NCBI RefSeq assembly: GCF_022846655.1
Contig: NZ_AP025667.1
Coordinates: 186,001-250,000 of the forward strand
Length of the DNA stretch: 64,000 nt
Source: Streptomyces seoulensis
Lineage (GTDB): Bacteria > Actinomycetota > Actinomycetes > Streptomycetales > Streptomycetaceae
Reading direction: 5' to 3'
Shown: one piece after another, positions 24,982 through 34,112 of the stretch
Numbering within the stretch: position 1 is the stretch's first letter
How the letters are laid out: every line of letters begins with the position of its first letter
Made by a program: the position numbers and the translations under genes
The notes under the pieces: model-generated
What the model was told of the DNA's origin: nothing
What the model saw: the letters and a program-made list of their open reading frames with translations, nothing else
The model's database searches: none

Positions 24982-25314
24982 AGGCGTGCCGGTTGGGGGT
25001 CCCCCCGGCGGAGGTCCGGGCGGGAGGGAGCTGATGCGCTCCGGGGTCCGCCCACTGGGAATCGTGGCAGAAACAAGTCGCTCAGGGGACGTCTTCGGCT
25101 CCCTGTGTCCGGCTGTTTCGGTCGTCCGCCGTCAAACGGCCGACCGTGGGTCCGTGAAGGGCTCACCAGCACACCCGCCGCCGCCACCTGCGGATCGTAC
25201 GCGGCGACGCGGGCGCCCACGCACGCCCGTCTCCGCGGCCGCGGGACGGGCGCCGATCATCCTCGCCGGGAGCTTTCCCCGGTGCTTGCTGACAGGACCG
25301 TACGACGGCGGGGG
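24982..25314. other. gap without recognised gene
   Basis: 333 bp between two minus-strand genes. A minus-strand open frame here (24978-25220) lacks an RBS and a credible composition. A GTTTGACGGCGGACGACCG-like dyad region (about 25108-25145) may hold a promoter for the TadA-partner operon. Confidence 0.4.
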
Positions 25315-25566
25315 CTACCAGCGGAACGTTCGCATGCGCATGGCGTGGCGCAGCCGGGCCGCCTTGGCGCGGCGCGGCTGGACCCGGTCGCGCAGTTGCC
25401 GGGCCTCGGCCAGGTCGCGGAGGAACTGGGCCCGCCTGCGCCTGCGTTCGGCGTCCGTCTCGGGTCGCGGGAGCCTGAAGGGCCCGAGCTCCCCGATCGT
25501 CGCCCGGCCGTTCTCCGGCAGGTCTGGCAGGTCAGTCACGGTCTCACCACCCAGGTCGGTCTCCAC
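25315..25566 (-). CDS. basic hypothetical protein
   Basis: 83 aa from GTG 25566, with GGGGG 6 bases upstream. A longer frame from 25674 would overlap the upp start and is less likely. The N-terminal part is acidic ([29 protein letters not shown]). The C-terminal half is a strongly basic helix ([43 protein letters not shown]), suggesting nucleic-acid or membrane contact. Divergent from upp with a 69-bp gap. Conserved in Streptomyces as far as I recall; function unknown. Confidence 0.6.
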   Translation of the reverse strand: METDLGGETVTDLPDLPENGRATIGELGPFRLPRPETDAERRRRRAQFLRDLAEARQLRDRVQPRRAKAARLRHAMRMRTFRW

Positions 25567-25635
25567 CGCATTCCCCCGGACGGGCGGTTTGATGCCGACA
25601 CGAGGCACGGGGCGGGCACGGTTACTGTTGAAGAC

Positions 25636-26271
25636 ATGCGTCTCCACGTCGTCGACCACCCTCTGGTCGCTCACAAGCTCACCACGCTGCGCGACCAGCG
25701 CACCGACTCCGCGACCTTCCGCCGTCTCGCCGACGAGCTGGTCACCCTGCTCGCCTACGAGGCCACGCGTGACGTGCGCACCGAGGCCGTCGACGTCCAG
25801 ACTCCGGTCGCGCGGACGACCGGCGTCAAGCTCGCCCGCCCGCGCCCGCTGGTGGTGCCGATCCTGCGCGCCGGTCTCGGCATGCTGGACGGCATGGTCC
25901 GCCTGCTGCCGACCGCCGAGGTGGGCTTCCTGGGCATGATCCGCAACGAGGAGACGCTCCAGGCGGAGACCTACGCCTCCCGTATGCCGGACGACCTCTC
26001 CGGCCGCCAGGTGTACGTCCTGGACCCGATGCTGGCCACGGGCGGCACCCTGGTCGCGGCCATCCGCGAGCTGATCGCCCGCGGCGCCGACGACGTGACC
26101 GCCGTGGTGCTGCTGGCCTCCCCGGAGGGCGTCGAGGTCCTGGAGCGCGATCTCGCGGGCACCCCGGTCACCGTGGTCACGGCCGCGGTGGACGAGCGCC
26201 TGAACGAGCAGGGCTACATCGTCCCCGGCCTGGGCGACGCTGGCGACCGCCTGTACGGCGCCGCCGAGTAG
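25636..26271 (+). CDS. upp: uracil phosphoribosyltransferase
   Basis: 211 aa. Converts uracil plus PRPP to UMP in pyrimidine salvage. Type I PRTase: the PRPP loop [13 protein letters not shown] contains D130, and uracil-site residues lie in the C-terminal [17 protein letters not shown] -10-like TACTGT ends 7 bases before ATG 25636 with no RBS, so the mRNA is probably leaderless. It is convergent with the LytR_C gene across a strong hairpin. Confidence 0.97.
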   Translation: MRLHVVDHPLVAHKLTTLRDQRTDSATFRRLADELVTLLAYEATRDVRTEAVDVQTPVARTTGVKLARPRPLVVPILRAGLGMLDGMVRLLPTAEVGFLGMIRNEETLQAETYASRMPDDLSGRQVYVLDPMLATGGTLVAAIRELIARGADDVTAVVLLASPEGVEVLERDLAGTPVTVVTAAVDERLNEQGYIVPGLGDAGDRLYGAAE

Positions 26272-26280
26272 TGACGTGGA

Positions 26281-26305
26281 CGGGGCCGCCCGACGGGCGG
26301 CCCCG
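26281..26305. terminator. bidirectional terminator between upp and LytR_C gene
   Basis: GGGGCCGCC-CGACG-GGCGGCCCC, centred in the 36-bp convergent gap. Confidence 0.75.
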
Positions 26306-26307
26306 GT

Positions 26308-26949
26308 TCAGCAGGTCTTCTTCTTGGCGGTCGTGACCGCCGCGACCTGCTCGGGCGCGGTCAGCTTGGTCACCGCGCTGTCGGCCGCCGGCCGCTGGGT
26401 GAGGGTCTTGAACCCGTCCCCGATGACCAGGTCCAGGGCGGCGCCCTTGCGGGCGGCGTCGGTGCGGCGCTCGGCGTCGGTGAGCTGGGTGCTCAGCACC
26501 GGCAGCGTGCTGTCGAGCGCGGACGCGGGACCGATGAGCATCCCGGTGCCCTTGACCTTCTTGTCGAACTGCTTGTCGGCGTTGCCCACGTCGCCGATCT
26601 TGAAGCCGCGCTTCTTCAGCTCGTCCGCCGTCTGCTTGGCGAGCCCGGAGCGCGTGGTGGCGTTGTAGACGTTCACGGTGATGGTGCCGGGCTTGGGCAG
26701 GGCCTTGACCGGAGCCGCCTTGGCGACCTTGGTGCGGCAGTCCGCCGCGTGGCCGGACACCGAGCCGTCGCCGCCGGTGAAGACGTCGATGAGCTGCAGC
26801 GTGCCCCAGCCGGCGACGCCCAGCGCGGCCACGGAGGCCACGACGGCGGCGACGAGCCTGCCGCGTCGCCGGGGCGGGCGCATCCGAGGGTAGGTGTCCC
26901 CTGTGATCCGGTATTTGCCGCCCATGCCGGGGGGAGTCAGCATGCTCAT
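26308..26949 (-). CDS. LytR C-terminal domain membrane protein
   Basis: 213 aa. A short cytoplasmic basic stretch (RMRPPRRRGR), one TM helix (about 31-52) and then an extracytoplasmic region carrying a LytR_C domain (about 88-180: TITVNVYNATTRSGLAKQTADELKKRGFKIGDVGNAD). The domain accompanies wall-polymer ligases in other proteins, but the LytR-CpsA-Psr catalytic domain is absent here. Its job is therefore likely accessory, in the cell envelope. Confidence 0.88.
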   Translation of the reverse strand: MSMLTPPGMGGKYRITGDTYPRMRPPRRRGRLVAAVVASVAALGVAGWGTLQLIDVFTGGDGSVSGHAADCRTKVAKAAPVKALPKPGTITVNVYNATTRSGLAKQTADELKKRGFKIGDVGNADKQFDKKVKGTGMLIGPASALDSTLPVLSTQLTDAERRTDAARKGAALDLVIGDGFKTLTQRPAADSAVTKLTAPEQVAAVTTAKKKTC

Positions 26950-27068
26950 GAGCGCAGCGTAGTGCGCCGGGGCCGCGATGCCTATTAGATGATCAGTCCA
27001 TCCGGCCTAGCGGAACCCGAAAGGGGTAACCGGCGGGCCGTACGGGTCAGTCGGGCGCGCGGAACGGC

Positions 27069-27365
27069 TCAGCCCAGTTCGAGGACGCGCGCGTGCAGCA
27101 CCTGGCGCTGCTGGAGTGCGGCGCGGACCGCGCGGTGCAGTCCGTCCTCCAGATAGAGGTCGCCCTGCCACTTCACGACATGGGCGAAGAGGTCGCCGTA
27201 GAACGTGGAGTCCTCGGCGAGCAGCGTCTCCAGGTCGAGCTGCTGCTTGGTGGTCACGAGCTGATCGAGGCGGACCGGGCGCGGCGCGACGTCCGCCCAC
27301 TGCCGGGTGCTCTCCCGGCCGTGGTCGGGGTACGGCCGGCCGTTTCCGATGCGCTTGAAGATCAC
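27069..27365 (-). CDS. VapB-like small protein without adjacent toxin
   Basis: 98 aa: MIFKRIGNGRPYPDHGRESTR..., then RPVRLDQLVTTKQQLDLETLL and DLYLEDGLHRAVRAALQQR. I recall this very conserved Streptomyces protein being annotated as a VapB-family antitoxin. The ED-H-R-A pattern in the C-terminal half also resembles ParB/Srx-like folds. No PIN-domain toxin flanks it: the neighbours are LytR_C and a HerA-like ATPase. Its role as an antitoxin is therefore doubtful. Divergent from the HerA-like gene. Confidence 0.75.
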   Translation of the reverse strand: MIFKRIGNGRPYPDHGRESTRQWADVAPRPVRLDQLVTTKQQLDLETLLAEDSTFYGDLFAHVVKWQGDLYLEDGLHRAVRAALQQRQVLHARVLELG

Positions 27366-27495
27366 ACGGAAAGCCTACCGGGCCAGACGTTCCGGGCGCA
27401 GCCATGGCGGCGGAGTGCGACGCTGAAAATGACACGGCAAAGCGGGCATTACGGGGACTACCGGCAGTGGTGGTCACCGGGACAGGGGCCTTGAG

Positions 27496-29067
27496 ATGAC
27501 CGACAGCGCGACCACGCCCGCCGCCGACGGCTCCGGCCCGCCGCAACTGCCCGCCCCGGCCCGCGAGATCGCCGCCGGGTACGCCTTCACCGGCCCCGCG
27601 CTCGACCTCGGCGCGCTGCTGTGGGACGGGGTGTGCCGCCCGGACGCGCAGGTGCGGGTGCCGCTGCCGATGCTCAACCGGCACGGGCTGGTCGCGGGCG
27701 CCACCGGCACCGGGAAGACCAAGACGCTCCAACTGATCGCCGAACAGCTCTCCGCCCAGGGCGTCCCGGTGTTCCTCGCGGACGTCAAGGGCGACCTGTC
27801 CGGCATCGCGCGGCCGGGCCAGGGCGGGGAGCGGGTGAGCACCCGGGCCGCCGAGACCGGGCAGAGCTGGTCGGCGCGGGGGTTCCCGGTGGAGTTCCTG
27901 GCGCTCGGCGGGATCGGCCACGGCATCCCGGTGCGGGCCACGGTCACCAGCTTCGGGCCGGTGCTGCTGTCCAAGGTGCTGGGGCTGAACCGCACTCAGG
28001 AGCAGTCCCTCGGACTGGTCTTCCACTACGCCGACACCAAGGGCCTGGAGCTGATCGACCTCAAGGACCTGCGCGCGGTCGTCGCCTTCCTCACCTCCGA
28101 CGAGGGCAAGCCCGAACTGAAGGGCATCGGCGGGCTGTCCACCGCCACCGCCGGGGTGATCCTCCGTTCGCTGACCGCGTTCGAGGCGCAGGGCATGGCG
28201 GACTTCTTCGGCGAGCCCGAGTTCGACACCGCCGACCTGCTGCGCCTCGCGCCGGACGGGCGGGGCGTGGTGTCCGTGCTGGAGCTGCCCGCGGTGCAGG
28301 ACAAGCCGCGACTGTTCTCCACGTTCCTGATGTGGCTGCTGGCCGACCTCTTCCACGACCTGCCCGAGGTGGGCGACGTGGACAAGCCGAGGCTGGTGTT
28401 CTTCTTCGACGAGGCGCATCTGCTCTTCCACGACGCCTCCGACGCGTTCCTGGACGCCATCACCCAGACCGTGCGGCTGATCCGGTCCAAGGGGGTCGGC
28501 GTCTTCTTCGTGACCCAGACCCCGAAGGACGTGCCCTCCGACGTCCTCGGCCAGCTCGGCAACCGCGTCCAGCACGCCCTGCGCGCCTTCACCCCGGACG
28601 ACCAGAAGGCGCTGAAGGCGACCGTGAAGACCTTCCCCGACTCCCCGTACGACCTGGAGGAACTCCTCACCGGCCTCGGTACCGGCGAGGCGGTGATCAC
28701 CGTGCTCAGCGAGGACGGCGCCCCGACCCCCGTCGCCGCCACCCGGCTGCGAGCGCCGGAGTCCCTGATGGGTCCGGTGGACGCGGGCGAGCTGGACGGG
28801 GCGGTACGGGATTCGCCGCTCCACGGACGTTATGCACAGGCTGTGGACCGAGAGTCGGCGTACGAGAGGCTGGCGGCGGCAGCGGCGGCCCCGCAGCCCC
28901 CCGCCGAACCCGCCCGGAAGCGGGAGAAGGCCCCGGCCGAAGACCCCTCGCTGGTGGAACAGGTCGTCGGCAGCGGCATGTTCAGGTCGCTGGCCCGCTC
29001 GATCGGCAGTCAGCTCGGCCGGGAGATCACCCGTTCCCTCTTCGGTACGGCCCGGCGGAGGCGGTGA
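27496..29067 (+). CDS. HerA-like helicase (DUF853)
   Basis: 523 aa. Walker A GATGTGKTKT at 68-77, Walker B VFFFDEAHLLF, and a sensor region GVGVFFVTQTPKDVP. This is the DUF853/HerA-FtsK superfamily of bacterial ATPases without a known partner nuclease. The C-terminal part has an Ala/Pro-rich linker and a conserved helix (VEQVVGSGMFRSLARSIGSQLGREITRSLFGTARRRR). ATG 27496 has only a weak GGGGCC upstream. It is probably a DNA translocase or stress protein; the function is unproven. Confidence 0.92.
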   Translation: MTDSATTPAADGSGPPQLPAPAREIAAGYAFTGPALDLGALLWDGVCRPDAQVRVPLPMLNRHGLVAGATGTGKTKTLQLIAEQLSAQGVPVFLADVKGDLSGIARPGQGGERVSTRAAETGQSWSARGFPVEFLALGGIGHGIPVRATVTSFGPVLLSKVLGLNRTQEQSLGLVFHYADTKGLELIDLKDLRAVVAFLTSDEGKPELKGIGGLSTATAGVILRSLTAFEAQGMADFFGEPEFDTADLLRLAPDGRGVVSVLELPAVQDKPRLFSTFLMWLLADLFHDLPEVGDVDKPRLVFFFDEAHLLFHDASDAFLDAITQTVRLIRSKGVGVFFVTQTPKDVPSDVLGQLGNRVQHALRAFTPDDQKALKATVKTFPDSPYDLEELLTGLGTGEAVITVLSEDGAPTPVAATRLRAPESLMGPVDAGELDGAVRDSPLHGRYAQAVDRESAYERLAAAAAAPQPPAEPARKREKAPAEDPSLVEQVVGSGMFRSLARSIGSQLGREITRSLFGTARRRR

Positions 29068-29085
29068 CCCGCCCCCGCCATCGCG

Positions 29086-29217
29086 TCAGCGGCGCTCCTC
29101 CTTCGGCGGCCGCTGCCGCTGCCGCTGGGCTGCTTCACCGTCGGGCCGGTGCGGCGCGTTGCGCCTGGCCTCCGCGCGCAGCAGCGCGCGCAGGACCGCG
29201 TAAGGGTCGATGGGCAT
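29086..29217 (-). CDS. 43-aa conserved small protein
   Basis: ATG 29217 with AGGAGG 8-9 bases upstream; TGA at 29086. The product starts MPIDPYAVLRALLRAEARRN and has a Gln/Arg-rich tail (QRQRQRPPKEERR). I recall near-identical short proteins in other Streptomyces. It follows the secreted protein gene by 54 bases and converges with the HerA-like gene. Unknown function; a soluble basic helix is the only visible structure. Confidence 0.7.
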   Translation of the reverse strand: MPIDPYAVLRALLRAEARRNAPHRPDGEAAQRQRQRPPKEERR

Positions 29218-29271
29218 GAGTGTGGTCCTCCTGCTCGGAACTGACAGAGCTGTGCCGACTGCTCGGCTCCG

Positions 29272-29595
29272 TCAGCAGCGCAGGACGACCGTGCGCAGCA
29301 GGGGTGCGGTGGACGGGGGCCGCGTCCGCTCCGGGCCCGCCTTCGCGCCGGGTGGGGCGGGGGCCGGGCCGGGGAAGGGAGCGGTGCGGTCGGGGACCTC
29401 GGCGCGGTGCGGGGCGCGTGCCCCGGAGCGGGCCGGGGTGGCCGGCACGTCGTGCTCGCACTCCTGGACCGAGACCGACACCGGTCCCGCCTGGGCCACC
29501 GCCACATGACCGCCGGGCACCGACAGGGCGAGCAGCAGCACGAGCGCCCGGTACCAGAGCCGGACGCGCGAGACGCGAGGACGTGCGGTGCTCAC
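29272..29595 (-). CDS. small secreted or membrane-anchored hypothetical protein
   Basis: 107 aa from GTG 29595 with GGGGAG 9 bases upstream; ATG 29604 abuts that RBS and is less likely. Signal-like segment (RVRLWYRALVLLLALSVPGGHVAVAQA, about 9-36), then VSVQECEHDVPATP and a disordered Pro/Arg-rich middle. It ends LLRTVVLRC, a terminal Cys motif that I recall as conserved in Streptomyces homologues. Function unknown. Confidence 0.65.
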   Translation of the reverse strand: MSTARPRVSRVRLWYRALVLLLALSVPGGHVAVAQAGPVSVSVQECEHDVPATPARSGARAPHRAEVPDRTAPFPGPAPAPPGAKAGPERTRPPSTAPLLRTVVLRC

Positions 29596-29713
29596 GCAGG
29601 TCATCTCCCCACCGGAAGCCCCCGCTCCGCCTTTGGCCGCCCAGATCCGCCCGCTCGGCGTACGGGAGCGGCGGGAGGTTGACGACCAGGGGGAGCGAGG
29701 GGCGGGTGGGGAG

Positions 29714-30451
29714 TCAGACCGTCTGCGGGATCTCCTTGGCCCGGCTCTTGATCCGGATGGCGGTGATGATCTCGACGATGCCGACGACGATCAGCCACCA
29801 GCCGCCGACCAGTGTCAGCACGGCCACCGACTCGAAGGGGGAGTCGATCAGGACGATGCCGGCGATGAAGGTGACGATGCCGAGGAAGATGTGCCAGCCG
29901 CGGGCGGGCATGTCCTTGTCGGAGATGGCGGCCATGGTCTGGGTGACACCCCGGATCAGCCAGCCGATGCCGATCCACAGGGCGAGCAGCAGGATCGACT
30001 GCATCGGCCCCCGGAAGCAGAGCAGGCCCAGCAGGATCGACAGACCGCCGCTGAGGAAGGCCAGCACCCGCAGCGAGGTCTTCTTGTGCGTGCCGAAGGC
30101 GGAGACCAACTGGAAGACACCGCTGACCAGGAGGTAGAGGCCGAACAGCACGCCTACCGCGAGCAGCGTGACCCCCGGCCAGATCAGCACCAGGATGCCC
30201 AGGATGAGTGAGGCGATGCCGGTGAGCAGGACGACCTGCCAGGCCGCCTTGGAGAGTGCGTGCAGGGGGCCCTCGAGCTGCGAGTCCGGCTCGTGGTGCT
30301 CGCCTGCGGCGCGCTCGCGGTCCTTCTCCATGCGGAGCGGCTCGGGGCCGCCCCGGCCTGCCTCGGGTGCGCCGGGCTGGGCCTGGCCCGCGCCGGCGTT
30401 CGGGTCGTACGGGTGGCCCTGCGTGGGGCCGCCGGTGGGTGGCTCGGTCAT
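29714..30451 (-). CDS. HdeD-family membrane protein
   Basis: 245 aa from ATG 30451. A disordered Pro/Gly/Glu-rich N-terminal 70 residues is followed by six helices arranged as paired hairpins typical of HdeD/DUF308 (AAWQVVLLTGIASLILGILVLIWP; LAFLSGGLSILLGLLCF; FLGIVTFIAGIVLID). Acid resistance is known for E. coli HdeD, but in actinobacteria the role is not established. RBS weak. Confidence 0.88.
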   Translation of the reverse strand: MTEPPTGGPTQGHPYDPNAGAGQAQPGAPEAGRGGPEPLRMEKDRERAAGEHHEPDSQLEGPLHALSKAAWQVVLLTGIASLILGILVLIWPGVTLLAVGVLFGLYLLVSGVFQLVSAFGTHKKTSLRVLAFLSGGLSILLGLLCFRGPMQSILLLALWIGIGWLIRGVTQTMAAISDKDMPARGWHIFLGIVTFIAGIVLIDSPFESVAVLTLVGGWWLIVVGIVEIITAIRIKSRAKEIPQTV

Positions 30452-30508
30452 GTTCCATGCTTGGACCGAAAGAGGACATTCCGCCACTCGGGGGCACCCG
30501 GCCGGCGG

Positions 30509-31111
30509 TTACCCCTTCTTCGGCGGGGCGGCCTTCGCGGCCTTCGCGGCCGCCTTCATCTCCTGCTTGTGCGCCCGCACCTTGGCCAGCGACTCCGGGC
30601 CGGTGATGTCGGCGACGGAGCGGTACGACTTCGCCTCGCCGTACGCCCCGGCGGCCTCCCGCCACCCTTCGGGTGCCACGCCGAGCTGCTTGCCGAGCAG
30701 GGCGAGGAAGATCTGCGCCTTCTGCTTGCCGAACCCCGGCAGCGCCTCCAGCCGCTTCAGCAGCTCGGGCCCGCTGCCGGCGTCCCGCCAGACCGCCTCG
30801 GCGTCACCGTCGTAGTGCTCGACCAGGTACTGGCACATGGTCTGCACCCGCTTGGCCATCGACCCCGGATAGCGGTGCACGGCCGGCTTCTCGGAGAGCA
30901 GGGCCGCGAACTCCTCCGGGTCGCGGGCGGCGATGTCGTGCGCGTCCAGGTCGTCGGTGCCCATGCGGCGCGCGATCGTCTCCGGGCCCTTGAACGCCCA
31001 CTCCATCGGGATCTGCTGGTCCAGCAGCATCCCGGTGAGCGCGGCGAGCGGGCTGCGGCCGAGCAGTGCGTCCGCGTCGGGGTCCTGGGCGAGGTGCAGG
31101 GTGACGTCCAT
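30509..31111 (-). CDS. HhH-GPD base-excision DNA repair protein
   Basis: 200 aa. Helix-hairpin-helix region LKRLEALPGFGKQKAQIFLALLGKQLG, preceded by MLLDQQIPMEWAFKGPETIARRMG as in DNA glycosylase-like HhH-GPD proteins. No Cys4 iron-sulfur loop is seen. The C-terminus is Ala/Lys-rich (MKAAAKAAKAAPPKKG), probably DNA-contacting. It is 24 bases downstream of the siderophore-interacting protein gene and may be cotranscribed from the iron-box promoter. Confidence 0.85.
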   Translation of the reverse strand: MDVTLHLAQDPDADALLGRSPLAALTGMLLDQQIPMEWAFKGPETIARRMGTDDLDAHDIAARDPEEFAALLSEKPAVHRYPGSMAKRVQTMCQYLVEHYDGDAEAVWRDAGSGPELLKRLEALPGFGKQKAQIFLALLGKQLGVAPEGWREAAGAYGEAKSYRSVADITGPESLAKVRAHKQEMKAAAKAAKAAPPKKG

Positions 31112-31135
31112 GCGTCCATGATCCCGTGCGGGGAC

Positions 31136-31852
31136 TCAGTCCGCCCGCCAGTACCCCAGCGCGTGCACACGCGCCTTGGGCACGTTCAGCTCCTTGCGGA
31201 CGTACGAGCCGAGGGCGCGGGTCGTCGCCGTGTCGCAGGCGATCCACACGTACGGGTGCTCGGTGCCGGACAGGACGCCGGGCAGCTCGGCCCGGACCCG
31301 CTCGACGAGGTGCCGGCCCGCCTCCCGGCGCGGTACCTCGCGGATCTCGTGCCGCTCCGGGTCGGCGCCCGAGGGGAGTCCGTCGAGGGTGCCCTCGAAC
31401 CAGACGGTCGCGGGGGCCGAACCCAGTTCCGTGAGAAGGGAGTTGATCGCGGGCAGTGAGGCGGTGTCACCGACCACGAGGACGTGCGAGGGGTCGGGTT
31501 CGGGGCGCTGGAAGCCGGTGCCCTGCACGGTCGCCTCGACGGTGTCGCCCTTCCCGGCCGCGCGGGCCCAGTCCGAGGCGCACCCCTCGTGCAGGGCGAA
31601 CTCCAGGGCGAAGGTGCCGGTCGCGGGATCGGGGTCGACGACGGTGTACGCGCGCTGGTGGGGGCGGCCGTCGTCGGAGAACCACAGGCGGACCCACATC
31701 GTGGGGTGCACCCCGGTCGCCGCGAGCAGCCCGCCGTCGGTCATCCATAGCCGCCGGTAGTCCGGGGTGACGTCCTCGGTGCCGGTCACCGTGAACGTGA
31801 AGTCCTTCGCCCGCAGCAGCTTGAGCACCGCGCCTTCCCAGCCCCGGCCCAT
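31136..31852 (-). CDS. siderophore-interacting protein (flavin ferric-siderophore reductase)
   Basis: 238 aa from ATG 31852 with GGAGAG upstream. FAD-binding motif R67-A-Y-T70, the MWVRLWFSDDGRPHQR segment, and the SIP NAD(P)H domain (HVLVVGDTASLPAINSLL; AWIACDTATTRALGSYVRKELN-type end) are present. These proteins reduce Fe(III)-siderophores in the cytoplasm to release Fe(II). It is divergent from the acylase gene across a 19-bp iron box at 31897-31915, so expression should rise when iron is scarce. Confidence 0.92.
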   Translation of the reverse strand: MGRGWEGAVLKLLRAKDFTFTVTGTEDVTPDYRRLWMTDGGLLAATGVHPTMWVRLWFSDDGRPHQRAYTVVDPDPATGTFALEFALHEGCASDWARAAGKGDTVEATVQGTGFQRPEPDPSHVLVVGDTASLPAINSLLTELGSAPATVWFEGTLDGLPSGADPERHEIREVPRREAGRHLVERVRAELPGVLSGTEHPYVWIACDTATTRALGSYVRKELNVPKARVHALGYWRAD

Positions 31853-31896
31853 CGTCTCTCCGCCCCTCGCGTACGATTCCCTCACCTGTTATGAAG

Positions 31897-31915
31897 TTAG
31901 GCAAGGCTAACCTAA
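31897..31915. promoter_or_regulatory. iron box (DmdR/IdeR-type operator)
   Basis: TTAGGCAAGGCTAACCTAA is a close match to the DtxR-family 19-bp operator TTAGGTTAGGCTAACCTAA, with two mismatches. It lies in the 82-bp gap between divergent siderophore-interacting and acylase genes, so it can control both. Confidence 0.9.
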
Positions 31916-31934
31916 AAGGAAAGGGTGCTCCAGG

Positions 31935-34112
31935 GTGACCACCGAGACCTACCGCGACGCCTGGGGCATCCCCCATCTGCGCGCCACCAGTGCCCGTGAA
32001 CTCGCCCGTGCGCAGGGGCGGGTGACCGCGATCGACCGCGCCTGGCAGGTGGAGGTCGAACGGCATCGCGCCCGGGGCACCTCGGCGTCCTTCCTCGGTG
32101 CCTCCGCCCTGTCCTGGGACGTGCTCGTCCGCCGCGCCCGCCTGGACGACACCGCGAGGCGCTGCTTCGCCGCGCTGGAGAGGCGGGACCCGGAGACGGC
32201 GGACTGGGTCCGCGCCTACGCCGACGGCGTCAACGCGGGCCTGCCCGAAGGGGCCGCGCGTACACCGGAGTTCGCGCGGGTGGGGCTCGCCCCCGGCCGC
32301 TGGGAGCCGTGGACCCCGCTCGGTGTCTGGCTCGGCACGCACATCCTGTTCGCCGGGTTCCCGGCCAAGCTGTGGCGCGAGGAGGCGATACGGCACCTGG
32401 GTCCGGAGGCGGTCGGGCTGTTCGCCACGGACGGCCCCGGCACCGCGGGCAGCAACGGCTGGCTCCTCTCCGGCGCCCGCACCACCACCGGCCTGCCCCT
32501 GATCGCCGGCGACCCGCACCGCTTCCTGGAGGAGCCCGGCGTCTACCAGCAGATCCGCCTCTCCTGCCCCGAGTTCGACGTCACCGGCCTCGCCGTCCCC
32601 GGCGTCCCGGGCATCGCCCACTTCGCCCACACGGGCACGGTCGCCTGGGCCATCACCAACGCCATGGCCGACTACCAGGACCTCTACCGCGAACGCCTCC
32701 GGCGGACGGGCGCGGGGGTCGAGGCCCTGTCCCCGGACGGCGGCTGGCACCGGGCCGCCCGCCATGTGGAGGTGGTGGAGGTCGCGGGGGAGGCGGCCGT
32801 GGAGATCGAGGTGATCGAGACGGAACGGGGGCCGGTGATAGCGGGCGGCCCGGAGGGTCTTGGGGGCCTGGAGGGCGCGGAGACGTCTTCCGCGGGGGTG
32901 CGTGGGCCGGGGGCCGATCCTGGCGACGCATCGTTTCCGGAGCCGTACGGCGAACCCGCCACAGCCGTCGCCCTGCGCTACCCGCCCCGCGTCACGGAAG
33001 ACCTCGGCTTCAGCGCCCTGCTCCCCCTCCTGAGAGCCCGCACCGTCGCCGACGTGGACCGGGCCCTGGACGCGTGGGCCGAGCCGGTCAACGTCGTGCA
33101 GGCCGCCGACACCGAGGGCGCCGTCCTCCACCGGATCGCCGGCCGCGTCCCCCTCCGCTCCCGCACCAACAGCCTCCGCCTGGCCCCCGCCTGGGAGGCG
33201 GGCCACGAATGGCAGGGCTGGCACACACCCCCGTACGCCACCCTGGAGAACGGCGTGGCCGTGATGGCGAACCAGCGCGGTCCCGCCACCCCCCTGGGCG
33301 TCGAGTTCGCCCCACCGCACCGGGCCGAGCGCATCCGCACCCTCCTCGGACAGCGCCCCACCTGGTCCGCCGCCGACCTCCCCGCCATCCACACCGACAC
33401 CCACCTGGCCTCCGCCGCCCCCCTCCTGGACCACCTCGCCGGACTCGACGCCCTCACCCCCGAAGCGACCCGCCTCCGCGAGAGCCTGCTCTCCTGGGAC
33501 CGCCACATGGACGCCGACAGCACCGGGGCGGCGACGTACGCGGCCCTGCGCACGGCGGTCGTACGCCGCCTCGCCGCCCACCCCGCCTTCGCCGCCCTCA
33601 CCGAACCCCCCGCCTATCCCGAGGTCCTCCTCCCCTGGATGTCCCTCACGGCCCGCATCGGCTTCGCCCTCGAACACCTGCTCAAGGCACAGGAGTTGTA
33701 CGGGATCGACCGCCGCGAGACCGTACGCGCGGCCCTGGAGGAGACCGCGGCCGCGCCCCCCGCCGGCCCCTGGTCCGACTCCCACCGAGTGGCCCCCTGG
33801 CGGGCGCTCCCCGAAGGCCCGTACGCGGAACCGGGCTTGGCCGGCGACCACGACTGCGTGAACTGCACGACCGCGGTCCCCGGCATCACCGACCTGGCCG
33901 CCCGAGGCCCCGCCGCCCGCTACGTCTGGGACCTCGCCGACCGCGCCGACAGCCGCTGGATCGTCCCCTTCGGCGCGGACGGCGTACCCGGCAGCCGCCA
34001 CCATCGCGACCAACTCCCCCTGTGGCTCGCGGGAGAACTCGCCCCGGTGGTCACCGACTGGACCCGGCTCACGCTCGAACACTCCGAGATCTCCGAGGAA
34101 ACACATGTCTGA
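31935..34112 (+). CDS. penicillin acylase family Ntn-hydrolase, iron-regulated
   Basis: 725 aa from GTG 31935. Penicillin acylase/PvdQ superfamily: YRDAWGIPHLRA near the N-terminus, autocatalytic junction AGSNGW with predicted nucleophile S173, then GLPLIAGDPHRF and PGVPGIAHFAHTGTVAWAITN. Self-cleavage would give alpha (1-172) and beta (173-725) chains. No signal peptide is visible, unlike most penicillin acylases. The iron box and the downstream siderophore-type acyltransferase (8-bp overlap) argue for amide hydrolysis or deacylation of a siderophore or its precursor, by analogy with PvdQ. Beta-lactam or lactone substrates remain possible. Confidence 0.88.
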   Translation: MTTETYRDAWGIPHLRATSARELARAQGRVTAIDRAWQVEVERHRARGTSASFLGASALSWDVLVRRARLDDTARRCFAALERRDPETADWVRAYADGVNAGLPEGAARTPEFARVGLAPGRWEPWTPLGVWLGTHILFAGFPAKLWREEAIRHLGPEAVGLFATDGPGTAGSNGWLLSGARTTTGLPLIAGDPHRFLEEPGVYQQIRLSCPEFDVTGLAVPGVPGIAHFAHTGTVAWAITNAMADYQDLYRERLRRTGAGVEALSPDGGWHRAARHVEVVEVAGEAAVEIEVIETERGPVIAGGPEGLGGLEGAETSSAGVRGPGADPGDASFPEPYGEPATAVALRYPPRVTEDLGFSALLPLLRARTVADVDRALDAWAEPVNVVQAADTEGAVLHRIAGRVPLRSRTNSLRLAPAWEAGHEWQGWHTPPYATLENGVAVMANQRGPATPLGVEFAPPHRAERIRTLLGQRPTWSAADLPAIHTDTHLASAAPLLDHLAGLDALTPEATRLRESLLSWDRHMDADSTGAATYAALRTAVVRRLAAHPAFAALTEPPAYPEVLLPWMSLTARIGFALEHLLKAQELYGIDRRETVRAALEETAAAPPAGPWSDSHRVAPWRALPEGPYAEPGLAGDHDCVNCTTAVPGITDLAARGPAARYVWDLADRADSRWIVPFGADGVPGSRHHRDQLPLWLAGELAPVVTDWTRLTLEHSEISEETHV

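Noticed and set aside
24978..25220. 80-aa minus-strand frame in the gap above the TadA partner
   Set aside because: No RBS, low-complexity composition, and overlap with the start of the next gene.
29714..30451. Acid-resistance role for the HdeD-like gene
   Set aside because: Family membership is clear, but function is known only from E. coli HdeD and nothing in the context supports it.
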